Shown here: positions 26,720-39,209 of the stretch, in pieces | How the letters are laid out: every line of letters begins with the position of its first letter | How positions within the stretch are numbered: the first letter of the stretch is position 1 | NCBI GenBank assembly: GCA_036924285.1 | Contig: JAYKYS010000015.1 | Location: forward strand, 9,300,001 to 9,364,000 | Source: Asterella californica | Taxonomy: Eukaryota; Streptophyta; Marchantiopsida; Marchantiales; Aytoniaceae | Length of the DNA: 64,000 nucleotides | Direction: 5' to 3' | Program-made: the position numbers and the translations under genes | The notes under the pieces: generated by a model | Databases searched by the model: none | What the model was told of the DNA's origin: nothing | The model's input: only the letters and a program-made list of their open reading frames with translations

Positions 26720-27544
26720 TCAGTAAGGTCCAGGGCGTGGAGCTGCTGCCCAGGACATAACATTAACGTCCGAACTCGAGAGTTGGCATGCTGTCACACC
26801 CATCTGAGCTGGGCTCACACTATACAGCGCACCTCCGTACTCGGGCCCTTGTGTGATCTGAGGATGGCCCTGGCCATCGTCCCCATCGTCAGGTAGGGGC
26901 AATCGGTCGAACGATGCACCCTGAAAAGACGCAGCAATCACCAGAACCGGACCTGCGGCTTGCAAGCCCCCTACCACCGTCCCACCCACAACCTGGCCCG
27001 CTGCTCCTGCTAAAGCGATGGTCAGACCAGCAGCGTTCGGGGGAGCCGGCGGGGGCAGAAAGGCCCCCGAGAGCGAAAGAATGTCGAAGCGGCCGTGGAA
27101 AGTCACGGTGGCTCCCGGTGCAGCTGGTTGCCGCAGTGTTACGTTGGCCACGGTTCCACTACCTCCCAGGACACAAACCCCTCGCTGTCTTCTCCTCGCA
27201 AACGCTGCAACGCTCTCCCCGACATCGCTGCCTCCTGCCACTTCTAAAACGTGGGGTCTCATGCCACTGCCAGTGTCGCGCGTAATATATATCGGAGGCT
27301 TGGGCTTATTCTTCGATCCTGGTGGCCTACCCCGGGGCTTTCGCCCCCCTGTGCCTTCCTGACCCACGGGCGGTCCACCAGGCTTCCCCTCAATCTTGCC
27401 TCGCTTCTTCCCTCTCCCAGGACCACTACTGCCGCTGTTCTCATCTTCGGACGTGTGCGGTTGCTGATCGCGGGGATGCATCGACTGATTCTGGTCGTGG
27501 CCATGAGGGATACCGGTGGCATGATCCACCCCCGCCATGTACAC
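26720..27544 (-). CDS. AHL: AT-hook motif nuclear-localized (AHL) protein, clade A / type I
   Basis: A 274-residue, uninterrupted frame. Residues 1-67 are a low-complexity, Gly/His/Gln-rich lead with a basic patch (RGKKRGK, about 44-50). Residues 68-84 are a type-I AT-hook, [14 protein letters not shown], which binds the minor groove of AT-rich DNA. Residues 86-217 form a PPC/DUF296 domain with the hallmark GRFDIL (151-156; GRFEIL in most family members), [13 protein letters not shown] and [10 protein letters not shown]. The tail ends in an RPGPY-type motif, as in other AHLs. Family members form trimers through the PPC domain, act in the nucleus and repress or tune growth genes; that role is from the family, not seen here. 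One AT-hook and no intron fit clade A. The next Met (residue 3, MAGVDH) is an equally good start. No neighbour suggests co-regulation; the gene stands alone among repeats. Confidence 0.95.
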   Translation of the reverse strand: MYMAGVDHATGIPHGHDQNQSMHPRDQQPHTSEDENSGSSGPGRGKKRGKIEGKPGGPPVGQEGTGGRKPRGRPPGSKNKPKPPIYITRDTGSGMRPHVLEVAGGSDVGESVAAFARRRQRGVCVLGGSGTVANVTLRQPAAPGATVTFHGRFDILSLSGAFLPPPAPPNAAGLTIALAGAAGQVVGGTVVGGLQAAGPVLVIAASFQGASFDRLPLPDDGDDGQGHPQITQGPEYGGALYSVSPAQMGVTACQLSSSDVNVMSWAAAPRPGPY

Positions 27545-29655
27545 ATACCCACTTCGGGCAACCTTGGCCGTCTTGACTGCTGTAAAATAACCCCTAACTA
27601 ATTTCCCACCCCCCGCCTTGCCTACGCGATCTGTTCGATCACTCGATTCTCATCAGTCTTGTGCTGTTCGATACCGGTCCTCGTCGTCGTCGTTGTCAGG
27701 CTGCCTGCTGGACTGTAAAATACCCAGACTCTGAGAGGAGGAGACGACGAGCAAGCTAGGGAGAAAAGTGAAAAGCCTGTGAATTCACATCGGGGTGTTC
27801 GATAAGTCAATTCCCATCCATACTCCTCCGTTGGATCTCCAGTCTATCAACGTGAGCCCGATGCAGCCACTGACGAGGACGAGATCTGTACGCAGGTCTG
27901 CGACTCGGGAGATCTAATCCCGGGCTATATATCTTGGAATGTGAAATTTCACCGATGCAACAACCCTACGCGGGTCTGGCGGAAGTGGACTAGATAAACC
28001 ATTACACGGTCGACCACGACGGATATAAGATGTAGAGCAGCAGCAGCAACGAGTAAATATTACGTCGGCTTATCCTCTAAGTACCACTCGAGCTCTCGGT
28101 GTAAGACTCAATTCTTCTTCCTCGGGACCCCAAGTACAACTTACTCTAAACTTCCAGCGACGTGCTCAACCCAAAACCATTTGGTGTGGCCGCACTATCA
28201 CTTCGTCTCTCCGTGCCCGGGTCTCCCTTCGCTCTGCTTGTAGCGGAATCGATTCCCCGCCCCGAAAAATATGAGTGAAATGGGTATCTTTGATTCTCAC
28301 AGTCCAATGCGAGCAATCCTCTCCCCCCTCCCACGAAACAAAAGAGAAACCTGAGGGAGTAGACAAGCCTCTCGTCCAATCTTCTACTACTTATGAAGGA
28401 GTCTCTAGCAACTGGAATGAGAAAGACGGAAGGATAATGAGCGAGAGAAAACAACAACTACGCGCTCTTGCTCATACGCACGCTTGCTTACTCACCCACT
28501 CCCTGCAGGCGTGAGAAGGGAGAAAGAAGAAAGAAGGAGGCAGTAGAGTGGGGACTGACGCTTAAGAACGAGAGCGAAGAATAACGGGAGCGAGAGACGA
28601 AGAGATGAGAGAGAGAGAAACGGAAACTTGTTAAAGTGTAGGGGCAGGAAGCAAACACCCAAGTGATGATGAGGTGAAAGAAGTCTGCTGCTGGGTCTGT
28701 CTAGCTAGCTCCTTCCCCCTTGCTGGGCCTCAGGCCTTCAGTGAGTGAGAACGAAGAGAGAGGAGAGAGAGTAGAGCAGCAGGCTCAGCACTGCAGCGTG
28801 GGGTAGCGTGCTGCTGCTGCGGCCCACCCCACCTTGGCCCCCCCACCCCTCCCTAACCTCCTTCGCAGGTCAGAATCAGACTCTCTTCCGCTCTTCTCCC
28901 TCTTTCCCTCTCCCTTCTGTGCTTTCCTCTCCTTTCCTGTGAAAGCTTTCCAGTCTCCAATTTTCTCACTTCAGTTAGCAAAGAGCAGTGCGGTGCAATC
29001 TCTGTAGTTAGTCTAGTGCTAGTCCCAGTCCCGTCCCGTGTCTGTCCTAGAAAGTCGTTACTTCTTTGCTCCACCTCCAGCTGCTCGCTGCTCCCTCTCT
29101 GTCACTGTCGGTCTCGGACTCTCTCTTCACTCATCACTCCACTCCCAACTGAATCTCGCTGACGCCCGAGCGACGACCTTTCTACTGCTGCTGCTCTTGG
29201 CCGGCCTCCTCGATCTCCTCTATAGCTGTCTCGCTGTTGTAGTAACTCATGCATACACACACACTTACACTTCATCCCTTCTCCTCCCCGTCCCCCTCCC
29301 TGCTGTTCCTCCTTTGCATCCTCGTTCGTTCATTTCCAGAGTGCATCCGCATCCATAGCTTTTTCTCTCCTCTGCTCTCCTCAGCAGCTCAGCTCCCTCA
29401 GAGCCTCAGTCCCATTCAGTTCCCAGTATCGTTATGCTGTCGGATCCTCCCATTATTGTCGGCATCCCTCTGGCCTCTCTATTTTGCCCACCTTCCTGCT
29501 ACAAGAACATCTACCTCATAAATGTAAGAACAAACAGCGGCCCACTTTCTATCCCCCGCTTCTCGCTCTACTCGTGAGTTGCGAGTCCGTCCTGATCCTC
29601 CTCTAGTTTCTTGCTAGAATTATAACAAGAACGCAATCAATGTCAGGCTGCATAC
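27545..29655. other. AHL upstream region, GA/CT-rich, no gene recognised
   Basis: About 2.1 kb with marked strand-biased composition. GA-rich runs dominate at 28500-28660 and CT-rich runs at 28860-29500 (plus strand). Such tracts are common in plant promoters and 5' leaders. Plus-strand frames at 29038-29521 are only translations of CT-rich DNA. A divergent non-coding transcript is possible but not demonstrable from sequence. Confidence 0.4.
27926..27931 (-). promoter_or_regulatory. Candidate TATA box for the AHL gene
   Basis: The minus strand reads AGATATATAG about 382 bp upstream of the AHL start codon, which would give a 5' leader of roughly 350 bases. It is the clearest TATA-like box near the gene, but TATA-less promoters are common and this is only a candidate. 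Confidence 0.25.
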
Positions 29656-29680
29656 CTGAACTGAACTGAACTGAACTGAA
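29656..29680. repeat. (CTGAA)5 microsatellite
   Basis: Five perfect tandem CTGAA units. Confidence 0.9.
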
Positions 29681-30067
29681 TTTTAATTCACACAAATACT
29701 CGTCATCTGATTCTATTCGGGGTAACTCCCCTTGGTCTTATCCGTATGGGTCGTCCATTGTTACCGTCCGGCAAACGCAAGGACCGGGACCCCACATATT
29801 CTCTTCTTTTCTTCAGTTTCTTCTTAAAGTAACGGTTTGGGTACACATTTGGAATGACCATTCAGGACAATGAAGTACATTAATGAGATTGTGTGTGGGG
29901 GGGATTCGAAATGGTGGGGATGAGAGGGATCCAAAATACACGAGAGGATAGGGGGGCGGTGGGGCATTCACGTCTTGTATTATTATGTATAGGAAGCTCG
30001 CGTTCTCCCCCACTATTTCAGTTCTTTCAAATGCATATGAATCAATGCCAAGGGAACAAACAATTGT

Positions 30068-30087
30068 ATTAATTAATTAATTAATTA
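30068..30087. repeat. (ATTA)5 microsatellite
   Basis: Five perfect ATTA units at the boundary where the sequence turns AT-rich. Confidence 0.9.
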
Positions 30088-33000
30088 CTCTGTCGGAATA
30101 GAGATCTCTAAAGAGATTGACGTCGGCGATCAGAACGATTGACCGGAATTCTATACACCCGTCCTTGTCCCCAAGGTCAATCCTGTAGTTTGTCCCAAAA
30201 CCTCTCTATCTATCCCCAGGAACAATCTCTCCTACTGGCTCCTAACTCCCTCTCCACTGGAGCAAGGGTTTATATGTGTATTATATACATTTAGGAAGCA
30301 TGTTCCACCTCATCCATCTGAAGTTAGAAGGGAGTAGTAAGCTAAATCCTGGAAAGGTTAGGTAATAAATTATTATATTTATTTTTTAGTCATTAAGTGA
30401 TTTGATTTATATTCTTGGAAGAGCGTTCCCTTGCATTTCACTTATGGGGTCTGTTTTGATATTTTTGTTATTATTTACTAATATTAAATAATTAAATAAT
30501 TAATATTGATAATTAAAACTTATTATATAATTTTCTACCATTTTCAACAACAAAAACAGAACAAAAGTTTCCCAAAGGTGGCTTAGCCTGCATATCCATT
30601 CCTATGGAAGCTATGTTTCATGCTCTAACCACGAATACCGTACCACACCTTCACCTTTCCATCCCATCTTTTTTTCTTCTGTGTTTGTCTCTCTCTTTTT
30701 GCTATGCATTTGCATAGAGAAAATCCGTCGATCGGAAAAGAATGCGGAAGATGACAAAACATAAAAATAGTTAGTAGTTTTCTGCGTGAATTTGCTTTCG
30801 ATATACTATATTAGAGTCTCATTTACTGTGTGTTAACCTTCTCTGTGTTGTACCAAATGCTTACATCTTTTTTGATACCAGAAAGCGAACAAAAGTTCCT
30901 AGAAGTTTATATTACATGCATATTCAAGTGATGTATAGGATTATTCCCCTTTTCTCCATTTCCATGTGCGTTATCTTATCAATCACCAATATTTTCTAAA
31001 CTCGATTTTCACGTTTGTCTTCTTCCTCCGTCCCCTCGGAAGATATGCACTTTGGAACAATATTCACTCGTCGATCGAAATATAACTAAGATGAAAGTTA
31101 GGAGCATGCATAATCATCTTCTTTATGTTAAAAAAGTTTTTTAATATTGATATAACAAGTCAGCTTTAGATTTTGCAATCCAATACTATCCGAGGAGAGA
31201 ATAAAGCTATTATGATTTAAAGAATTCTTGAAGCGCTGAGGAAAGTCTTAGGTATTTCCATTAATAAGTTCAAGGATTTTCCAGAGTTTACTAAAAATTA
31301 TTCCCACGAAGAGTTTATCGTAAGTGCCCTTTGTTTTGTCAGACAATACCAAGTACCCTGTCGGACAGATGGAGGAGATTTAATACACGGTTTTAATTTA
31401 TTACTTAATCTTTCCACAATGAAGAGTTAAGTAATAAATCACTGTATACATCCAATTAATGTATATCGGTAGCAAGTTCTTGTACTTGAATTTTCAGAGC
31501 GCGTCGGTGTGCTCTTGCTTTATGGATTATGTTTGAATTTATTGCATCATTCTTTTCTGTTAACAGTTAATATTATCAAATTTTAAACCTTTCACTTTAA
31601 TTTATATATAACACTTCATATTTTCTGATAACACAAAAGAAAACATAGTACCAAATGACATTACTTTACTCAAGAGATCTTTCTATTATGACCAGCTGCA
31701 AAAACTAGTCCCGCTGAGACTATTATCTCCATCAAAAGATTTCTCCTTAATTTCTTTCTTGTCCTCTTCTTTCCCTCAGGTTTAAAGCTCAGGAAACATG
31801 CATATTTGTTCACTCGTTGATAGAAATATAACCGAAGGAAGGATTTGATATCTCTATCGGAGGCTACTTGTGTTGTATTTAGACAACTGAATGTCCATCT
31901 CAAACGTCCATTCGAACAAACGGGGTATGAGCGAGAAAATGCAAAAAGTGGATTCGCTCTCGGGTGAGATGAACTGAAGGACCCATTTAGGGATATTTTC
32001 TATTTTTTTGAAATTTTTTCTTCATGGTGTGTTCTGATCTTTCTGTTTAGGTTATAGAGATATGTATATATGTCATGTAGGAAATTTAGAGTAAATTGAA
32101 ATTGAAACTAAAATTATTCTATAAAGTATTTTAAAGACCACTAGCTTTGTCTGGATCCGGAGAGAACCCATAAGCACAACATGACAGCATGCGCTTCTGA
32201 AACAATAAGACCGGGCTTTGCTCTCTAGCAAACATTAATTTTATGGTGGTAATAAATCAAGCATGCCACCTCTCCATCTGAAGATGGGAAGGGTGAATAA
32301 TATTCATGCTTCCCAAAAGGGCAGAGAGAAAACTTAGACATAAAATCTTTCAACTCGACTGTCCGAAATATATTGTCTAAATTATTAATTACTACGTGAG
32401 CAGAATAATCTTTTAACAGGTCTGTGTTTATACGTATTAAGTAGATCAGATCACAGATCTCCCTTCGGCTTGGTTGAGAAGAATCTCCCTTACTAGCAGA
32501 TTATTCTTATGCCACTTGGTGGTGTAAACAGAAATCAGAATTGTTCGCACAGAATTTCAAGCTGAAATTACAATTACGGGATTTCTGTGATGAAATTCGA
32601 TCTCAACTATAGTTATTTCGATCATTTTAGTTTATTAAAAGGATCTATAGAAAATTTAACTACAAATATAAAAATAATTATTAATTTTAAAATTTTCAGT
32701 TTTCTGCTTGTAATTTTGATTTACCCCGAACCTTGCCTGAGTAAAACCTCGTTGTAATCAACCCCAGAGTTAGAACCTCGTTGTAGTCACAGTTTACCTG
32801 TGAACAGAGCCGATTTCCATGAAATAATCAGTTACAGTAAAATAATATGCATGCGATATAAACTTCGGGGAACTGTTTCACGCTTGTTGTTATCGGTAAA
32901 ATATATATGTGTTAACTTAAGTGAAATTTCTATACCAATTGAAAATCAAAATATTTTTAAATGTTAAGTGATAGCTAGCCTAGAGATTCTGAAGCAAAAA

Positions 33001-36000
33001 GATCCAAAAGAACCATAAGGGGAGCGTTAACAAACGCACTCCTGAAACTACACATACTCTTGAAACTACACATCCGGAGGATAAGGAGTGACCGGTCTCA
33101 GCTCTATTACATCAGAGGTTACTGAATTTAAATTTGGGAAAACCATGTGCAATCAAAAGGAGTTTTTATTTTTTATTTTCCATACATTAGAACATATAAC
33201 ATATAAATATATATTATGGTACTATTCAGTTTTATATATAAACATAAAATATATCATTGTTAATGAGCTTGTACATGTGTACACGTCACCTTTTATTATT
33301 GTACAACTCTACTGATTTATTAATAAACATCAGAATTTAAATTTTAGATTAGATTTCAAGTTACTATACATAAAGTTAAATGAAGTGATGGTTTTAAATT
33401 TTTATTCAGGCAAAAATTATTATTATTAATTGTTAGTACTGCTAATATAAATCCTGATATTTTACATATTAAATTAAACATCTTAAATCTATGATCAGCC
33501 ACACTCAGACTGAGCCAATGAGACCTAGCTCAACCTTTTATTAATATTTCTGTTACTAAAATAAGTTTCATATTTAATTAAAATTCTATTACCAAAAAGG
33601 GATCTAATATCAGTATTACAAATGACGTTAGGTGAAATTGGATCGCAAGTTTCACCTAAGTTTAGTGAAGGAGCAGCCTCTTGGTCTATTACTATAAGCA
33701 TCTTCTACTATATCTAGTTCTATATGTGAAGATTATGAATTTACTACCAGAAAATAATTAACATCTCTTGACCAATGAAAAAGAGTAAATATTTATTGCT
33801 TAATCTCCATCTGAGCTGAACTTATAAAATCTTCCAAAAGTCTAGAAAGGATGGCTCTTGGAACTAATACAGGACCTCAAGGTCTAGAATATCTATATTA
33901 TACAATATTTATCTTTTCTTACAAAATGAGATTTGGTACTCTAGATTGATAAAAAATAAGGAATTTGGAAAATTTCTGAAACTGTCTTATTAACATTAAG
34001 AAATTCAGCTTTTTTACATTTCATTCATTATTCATCCAAATGTACGAGAACTTTAACAAAAACTTGTTTTTGGAATTTCAGTAATTTACTCGTGTACATT
34101 TTTTGAAATTTTGTAAATGAATTTCTCGTAATTATTTTCTTCCGAATCTGACCTCAAAGTACAGTATATAAATCATTTGTCAGGTCATCCAAGAACAGCT
34201 TAACCAGAAGGACTATTCCTTATGTTCTTGGTATTAAGTTATCTAAGAGCAATACATGATTCTTTTGGCCAAGATAATGATGAGCCAATACATATGAAAA
34301 TGATTCATTTTTTATCATCATCTCATTCTGTGGATCAACCGTATTATGTAACTTCAAGGGAGATATAGATATATATAGACTCAGATAACTTAAAATGATC
34401 ATAAAAATTTTACCCCATAATTATTTCTGAGATTGATATTGAACTCGATAACTATAATTAAAATAATTATCAGACTCAATAGTGATAAAGATGATAGATA
34501 TAAGGATCGATATTCATATCATGATATCAGTTACTGATTATTGATATCATTCCCATTCTCTATACTTTCTTTTTTTTTATTGTTAATTTTCTATCATTTC
34601 TGTTGTCATTACTGATTTACATTAACAACTTTTGGAGTGAAATTTTGTTGACATTTTAGGACTCTTTCATAATCTTTTAATGGATAGTTTTATTATCAAC
34701 AGTATGTAATTTTAGAAAAAAATTATAGTTTTTGTAGTTATTCGTTAAAGATTTATCCAAGTCGACGAGGATCGATTCCCGGAGGTTCGAAAGAGAGAAG
34801 GTTAATTCAAATTCCAGAATCGTTGTTTAGTAGATGTATCTCGTGAAGCTTTTGGAACGCTGCGAATCACACTTTCATCATTATTGACAAGATGACACAA
34901 GAGGTTGAGGTTGGAATATGATGCATGAGGAGGGTGATGAAGACTGATTTATTAGTGGAAATTTTTGATGAGTTTGATCCCAAGAAAGGTTGCTTCGTGC
35001 ACTTTGCATCTGGTCTGAGTAGAATAATGAGGTACATATTCTATACTTATATATAGTTTAATGATTATAAATTTTATTTTTATAATTAAAAATTAACATC
35101 ATCTACCATATTGCATTATTTTTTCAGCTTCCACATAAGTCTTGGGGTTAGATATAATTGTTCTTGATATCAATTTCCAGTTTCTAGTTCATCCAATTAC
35201 TGTTGTAGATACAGATATACTCCACAGCTACTGCGCGAGTAAGCCAGATGATAGAGCTACTGAGGAGAGTGATCTCATTGGCATGTCAACATTTGTAGGT
35301 TTGGCTGGAATCAAAGAGGTGTTCTAGAGTTTGAAGATGATATGCCGTCATCATGGTTGCGAGGAGTGTTTCTTACCTCCTATCATTGTTGTTAATATTC
35401 GCATAGCTAATTCTTAATTTTGTAGAGTTCAAAACAAGATTTAAATGACGGAAAGCAATGTGAGATTCTTTTATCGTCTTCACTAACTAGAACCCTTTAT
35501 TATAATATGATTTTGAAGCAAATACATAACTTGGGAATGCTATTGCAAGCGTAACTCCTTGTTGTTATCCACCCTTGATTTATTGAACTTGATTTATCAA
35601 GTTCAGATGTCTGGAGCACAAAATTCTGATTGCGATCTTGCGAGCTAGAGGTGTATTATAACATCTAGATGTTACTTATTCACATGTCGAATTGAACGTC
35701 AGTCTTGATTACTCATGATGAAACGGTTATTATTCTGTTTCGAGGGAGTTGGTACTGTATGTAAACATGTTCCTTTTGATTTTACGTTTTATTCAAAACG
35801 GTATTAGGGATGTCAAAGTAGACATTTTCCTATGATCTGGTATAATGGCGATAATGGATTAATGATCAAATCACTGTAATATCGAAGAATTATCACCTCT
35901 ATCAAAGTAAAATAACTTACCTCATCTCTTGTATTTTAAATAACTTTATTTTTAATTCATTCACTGACGAGCAACCGTAGGGAGAAAGGAGGTGGAACAT

Positions 36001-36631
36001 GAGAGACTGAAATTTGAATTTGCATCTTTGTGTTTGAATGTATAATCCATGTTCACTTCGTGATTTCGACGATGATACTTTATTATTTCTATGTTTCAAG
36101 ATGGTTTTTAACTTACCTTATAAAGAGAAACCGAAACCTCTAATGACATCCGTATTATTTACCTGTTTCAAGAAAACAGCTTTTATAGTCGATCTCGACC
36201 TGCTTGTACTGACAGGTTCCAAACACCCCTGTAACAGATTCATGTACCGGTATACTGACCTTCCCGAAAACAGGTTTATAAACATGAAAACAGTTACGAA
36301 TATAACGTTTCGGAAACGGCTTGTTGAAACCTGTATGTATTTATCGGTTTCGAAAATCCATGTTTTCCCCGGAATCGACGGGCAGGTTTACGTATACTAA
36401 CGGTTCGGGAAATAGGTTTACAAACATGGATTTCAATCTTCAACCCATAACATTCAGAACGGCATAACTTAAGGTTCATAGACGCGACTCTCAAGTGTAA
36501 GAGGATGTCGTGTGCAGAAAAATCATATCAGACTTTTGGATAAATATAGAAAGTGGAAACTTATAAACAGAGATCGGTTATAGCCATGAACATAAATTCT
36601 TTACATAAACATAATTCTTTACCGGCCTCTG
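30088..36631. other. AT-rich intergenic block, no gene recognised
   Basis: About 6.5 kb of strongly AT-rich DNA with only short frames. A foldback at 31396-31439 (see findings) shares its stem with one at 38386-38429. The stretch 34860-35340 is less AT-rich and contains a 61-codon frame (35142-35327) without a known motif. It could be a decayed exon or transposon piece. At 36240-36420 the phrase 'aggttta(t/c)aaacatg' recurs. Confidence 0.35.
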
Positions 36632-36823
36632 CATCAATTGTCCATTCATTTACGGCCCGGAGGATATAAAATATCCTCTTCTTCGTTTACGGCTGGTGAC
36701 TGAAATGCACTATTAGAGAATGTAAAAGTTACATCAATTGTCCATTCATTTACGACCCGGAGGATATAAAATATCCTCCTCTTCGTTTACGGTGCTCTAT
36801 TAGAGAATGTAAAAGTTACGAGA
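36632..36823. repeat. Tandem duplication, 100-bp unit with internal palindrome
   Basis: The unit starting CATCAATTGTCCATTCATTT occurs at 36632 and again at 36732, exactly 100 bp later. Both units contain the palindrome GAGGATATAAAATATCCTC and end with 'ctattagagaatgtaaaagttac'. The second unit lacks about 10 bp ('tggtgactgaaatg' region). The duplication is recent, as few substitutions separate the copies. Confidence 0.9.
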
Positions 36824-37126
36824 AAATATTTTTCAATGATTGAGAGACAAAATTTCGTAATATCATCATAACTCATTTTATATCGCTACTGTGAATAAAA
36901 ATTGTGCTCTCTTTATTAAATTTTTTTTAGTTCTGACACTGACAATAATTATTCAGAGCAGTACATTTTCTACTGCAACAAAGAACAGACTAAAGGAATA
37001 AAAATCCGTTAAGAAAACGCCTGTGGCGTTTTCCTACGGGCACCTCTAGAAATATCCGTAGAAAACAATCGTGGACGTCTGGCCGAAGTCATAACTCTTT
37101 TGGTCCCGAATCTTACGGAGAGATTC

Positions 37127-37534
37127 TAACTTTGACACCTCCTATTAGGGGTGTGAAAGTGAACATAATTCAAAAAGATTTTTAAGTTGTTGCGGTTCAC
37201 ATGAACACAGTCAAAATTTTGAAGACTACGTCTTGAGACAGTTTTGAAAGAAGCCTGGTTGTTTTTTCATTCCCATATTTCTTGGTTGATGTATTAGTAA
37301 AAGAGTTACGGTTGAAAAAGAAAAAATCCACACAAAGTCGACTGTTAGTTAAACGAAACGACTACGGGACGTGATTTACAGTTAACCTTCATTCTGGAAT
37401 TAGAGAATCTTCTATGTTAACTTTGACACCCCAAAAAAGAATTTTAATGACCGTGTTACTTCTATTGTTATGATCGATGATTGAGACTCCCTAATACTCA
37501 ATTACAACCACCCCTAATAGAAGTGTCAAAGTTA
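37127..37534. mobile_element. MITE-like inverted-repeat element
   Basis: The left end is TAACTTTGACACCTCCTATT at 37127 (continuing aggggtg) and the right end, reverse-complemented, is TAACTTTGACACTTCTATTA. Together they give a terminal inverted repeat of about 27 bp with two to three mismatches, bounding about 408 bp. A third copy of TTAACTTTGACACC lies inside at 37417. It makes a longer match with the right end that includes the flanking 'agaatcttct' (37404-37547). No coding capacity and no clear target duplication. It is either a small DNA transposon with a nested copy or a rearranged pair. Confidence 0.55.
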
Positions 37535-39209
37535 AGTAAGAAGATTCTTCAATAGATAAAAAGAGAAAAAATATAGTTTATCAAAAAATAACTTCGTATA
37601 GAAGCGTGGACCACTGATGGACGCTATTGTGAGTTGATAGTATTATTTTATCATTATTTTTTTCTGTCCTCTAAAACTTAGAATCATACCTTCCTTAAGT
37701 ATTAAACTTCTTCATTGCAAAAATCACAGCCTTAACAAGTGAAAAACAAGCGAATATATTGGATAACCAGTTGTACTACAAGTACCAGACCTATAATGAA
37801 GTCCGGTTTCCTGAAGTGATCTATTTAGTCTCTAGGGTTTTATGTAGGCGAAGTAATACGATGATTTTACAGACGCTTACGCTCTCTCGATGGAAAGTGG
37901 ATCCTAAAATATACCTCCTAATTAATATATCGCACTTAGAATACAACCCCTTATCCACAAAGGTAATAACACCAAATGAGGATACATTTCTATATTAACC
38001 CTACAGTAGATTAATGCTAGAAATGATGCTATATTTCAAGGTATTTAAAGTACCTCCACTCAGGCATAGTTGATTTAACCAAGAAATATTTCAACCGTAC
38101 ACAGTAAAAAATGTCACGTCTAAACTCTAAGCAGAATAATAAGCATTCTCGATGGAGTTTCGGGAACTTTTGCTAATTCTCTTTATGTTATCAGAAAAGA
38201 GATAAATATTATATAGAAATTCTAGATAAGTTCAAAGATAAAATGTACCTGCAAATGTTAAATGATACCTGGACCTACAGTCACGGGAACGTACAAAGAG
38301 AACGTATAAGTTGCACGCACACTATCGCTTCCGGGAGTACAAGTGCAGTAGCCCAAGAAAAGGAACGAGTTTAATTAATATATTGATTTATCACTTAACC
38401 CTTCTTTTAACAAGGGTTAGGGAATAAATTAAGCTTGCTACCCTTTTTCATCTTCAGAAGTAAAAAAGTGAATATGCATGCAACATGCACTTTGTGAATA
38501 ACAAATGATTCACCATATCTACCAGAACGAGCACCAAAAAAAACTTCAAAACTCAATTGCGGTCCAAAAGGCCTCTCCTAGCCTTGATCCCTAGCCTTAG
38601 AGTAATTACTCACGATCGTGACAAAAAAGGGTCCATGCATCAAAATAGAGAGAATTTTATAAGTTCTCTTCCTAGTCAGTCGGGAAACTCCTTTCACTTA
38701 CAGCTAGAAGCTCGATGTTATTCTAGATATATGCGTGCTCACATTTCTGTTTTCTCAATCATCTGTGTACCGACACAGAATTCACACTATAAAACACTAT
38801 AATTTAATGCACTATATCTGAATTCATCTTCTTTCATGCAGGAAGTATGGATATCACCTCCTCCATCTTCTAGGAGTAGAGAAGACCTCTTCATCTTTGT
38901 TTTCACATTGCTGTAATGACATTTGAGCAATGTAGAGAAAGTGTGAGATTTCAGAATGTTAAAACTTGAGAGACGTCATTAAAATGGAGAACTTAAGTTT
39001 ATGGGTTTGTGAAAGACTGAACTTAGCATTTTCTATTCAAGTTAGTGGTGTGCTTCCATCAAAGTCATCTAAGGCAACTTTTGAGTGAGAGAATGTCCAA
39101 CATGTTGCATATTGATCGATGACTATCATGGAGGTTGAGAGACCTGAAATAGTTGTCGATAAGACCGTGGAAGATTTACAATACAACCGGTTGTTGGTTG
39201 ATTGGACGG
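37535..39209. other. AT-rich spacer before the gag-only LTR element
   Basis: Contains the foldback at 38386-38429 and no assigned gene. Just before the LTR, at 39119-39209, a short open stretch encodes a peptide-like sequence (about 30 residues, acidic and Val-rich). It could be the tail of a pol or other retroelement frame, but it is too short to assign. Confidence 0.3.

Noticed and set aside
26914..27601. Several open frames on the plus strand and in other frames over the AHL gene
   Set aside because: GC-rich coding DNA gives shadow frames; only the minus-strand frame has the AT-hook and PPC motifs.
29038..29521. Plus-strand frames of 90-106 codons upstream of AHL
   Set aside because: Translations of CT-rich tracts (Leu/Ser/Pro runs) without domain features.
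34768..34785. tRNA T-arm-like word (ggatcgattcccgg)
   Set aside because: No matching acceptor, D or anticodon arms around it.
36038..36400. 120-codon frame in AT-rich DNA
   Set aside because: No motif; the DNA contains repeated phrases of the 'aggtttataaacatg' kind and the antisense is also open in part.
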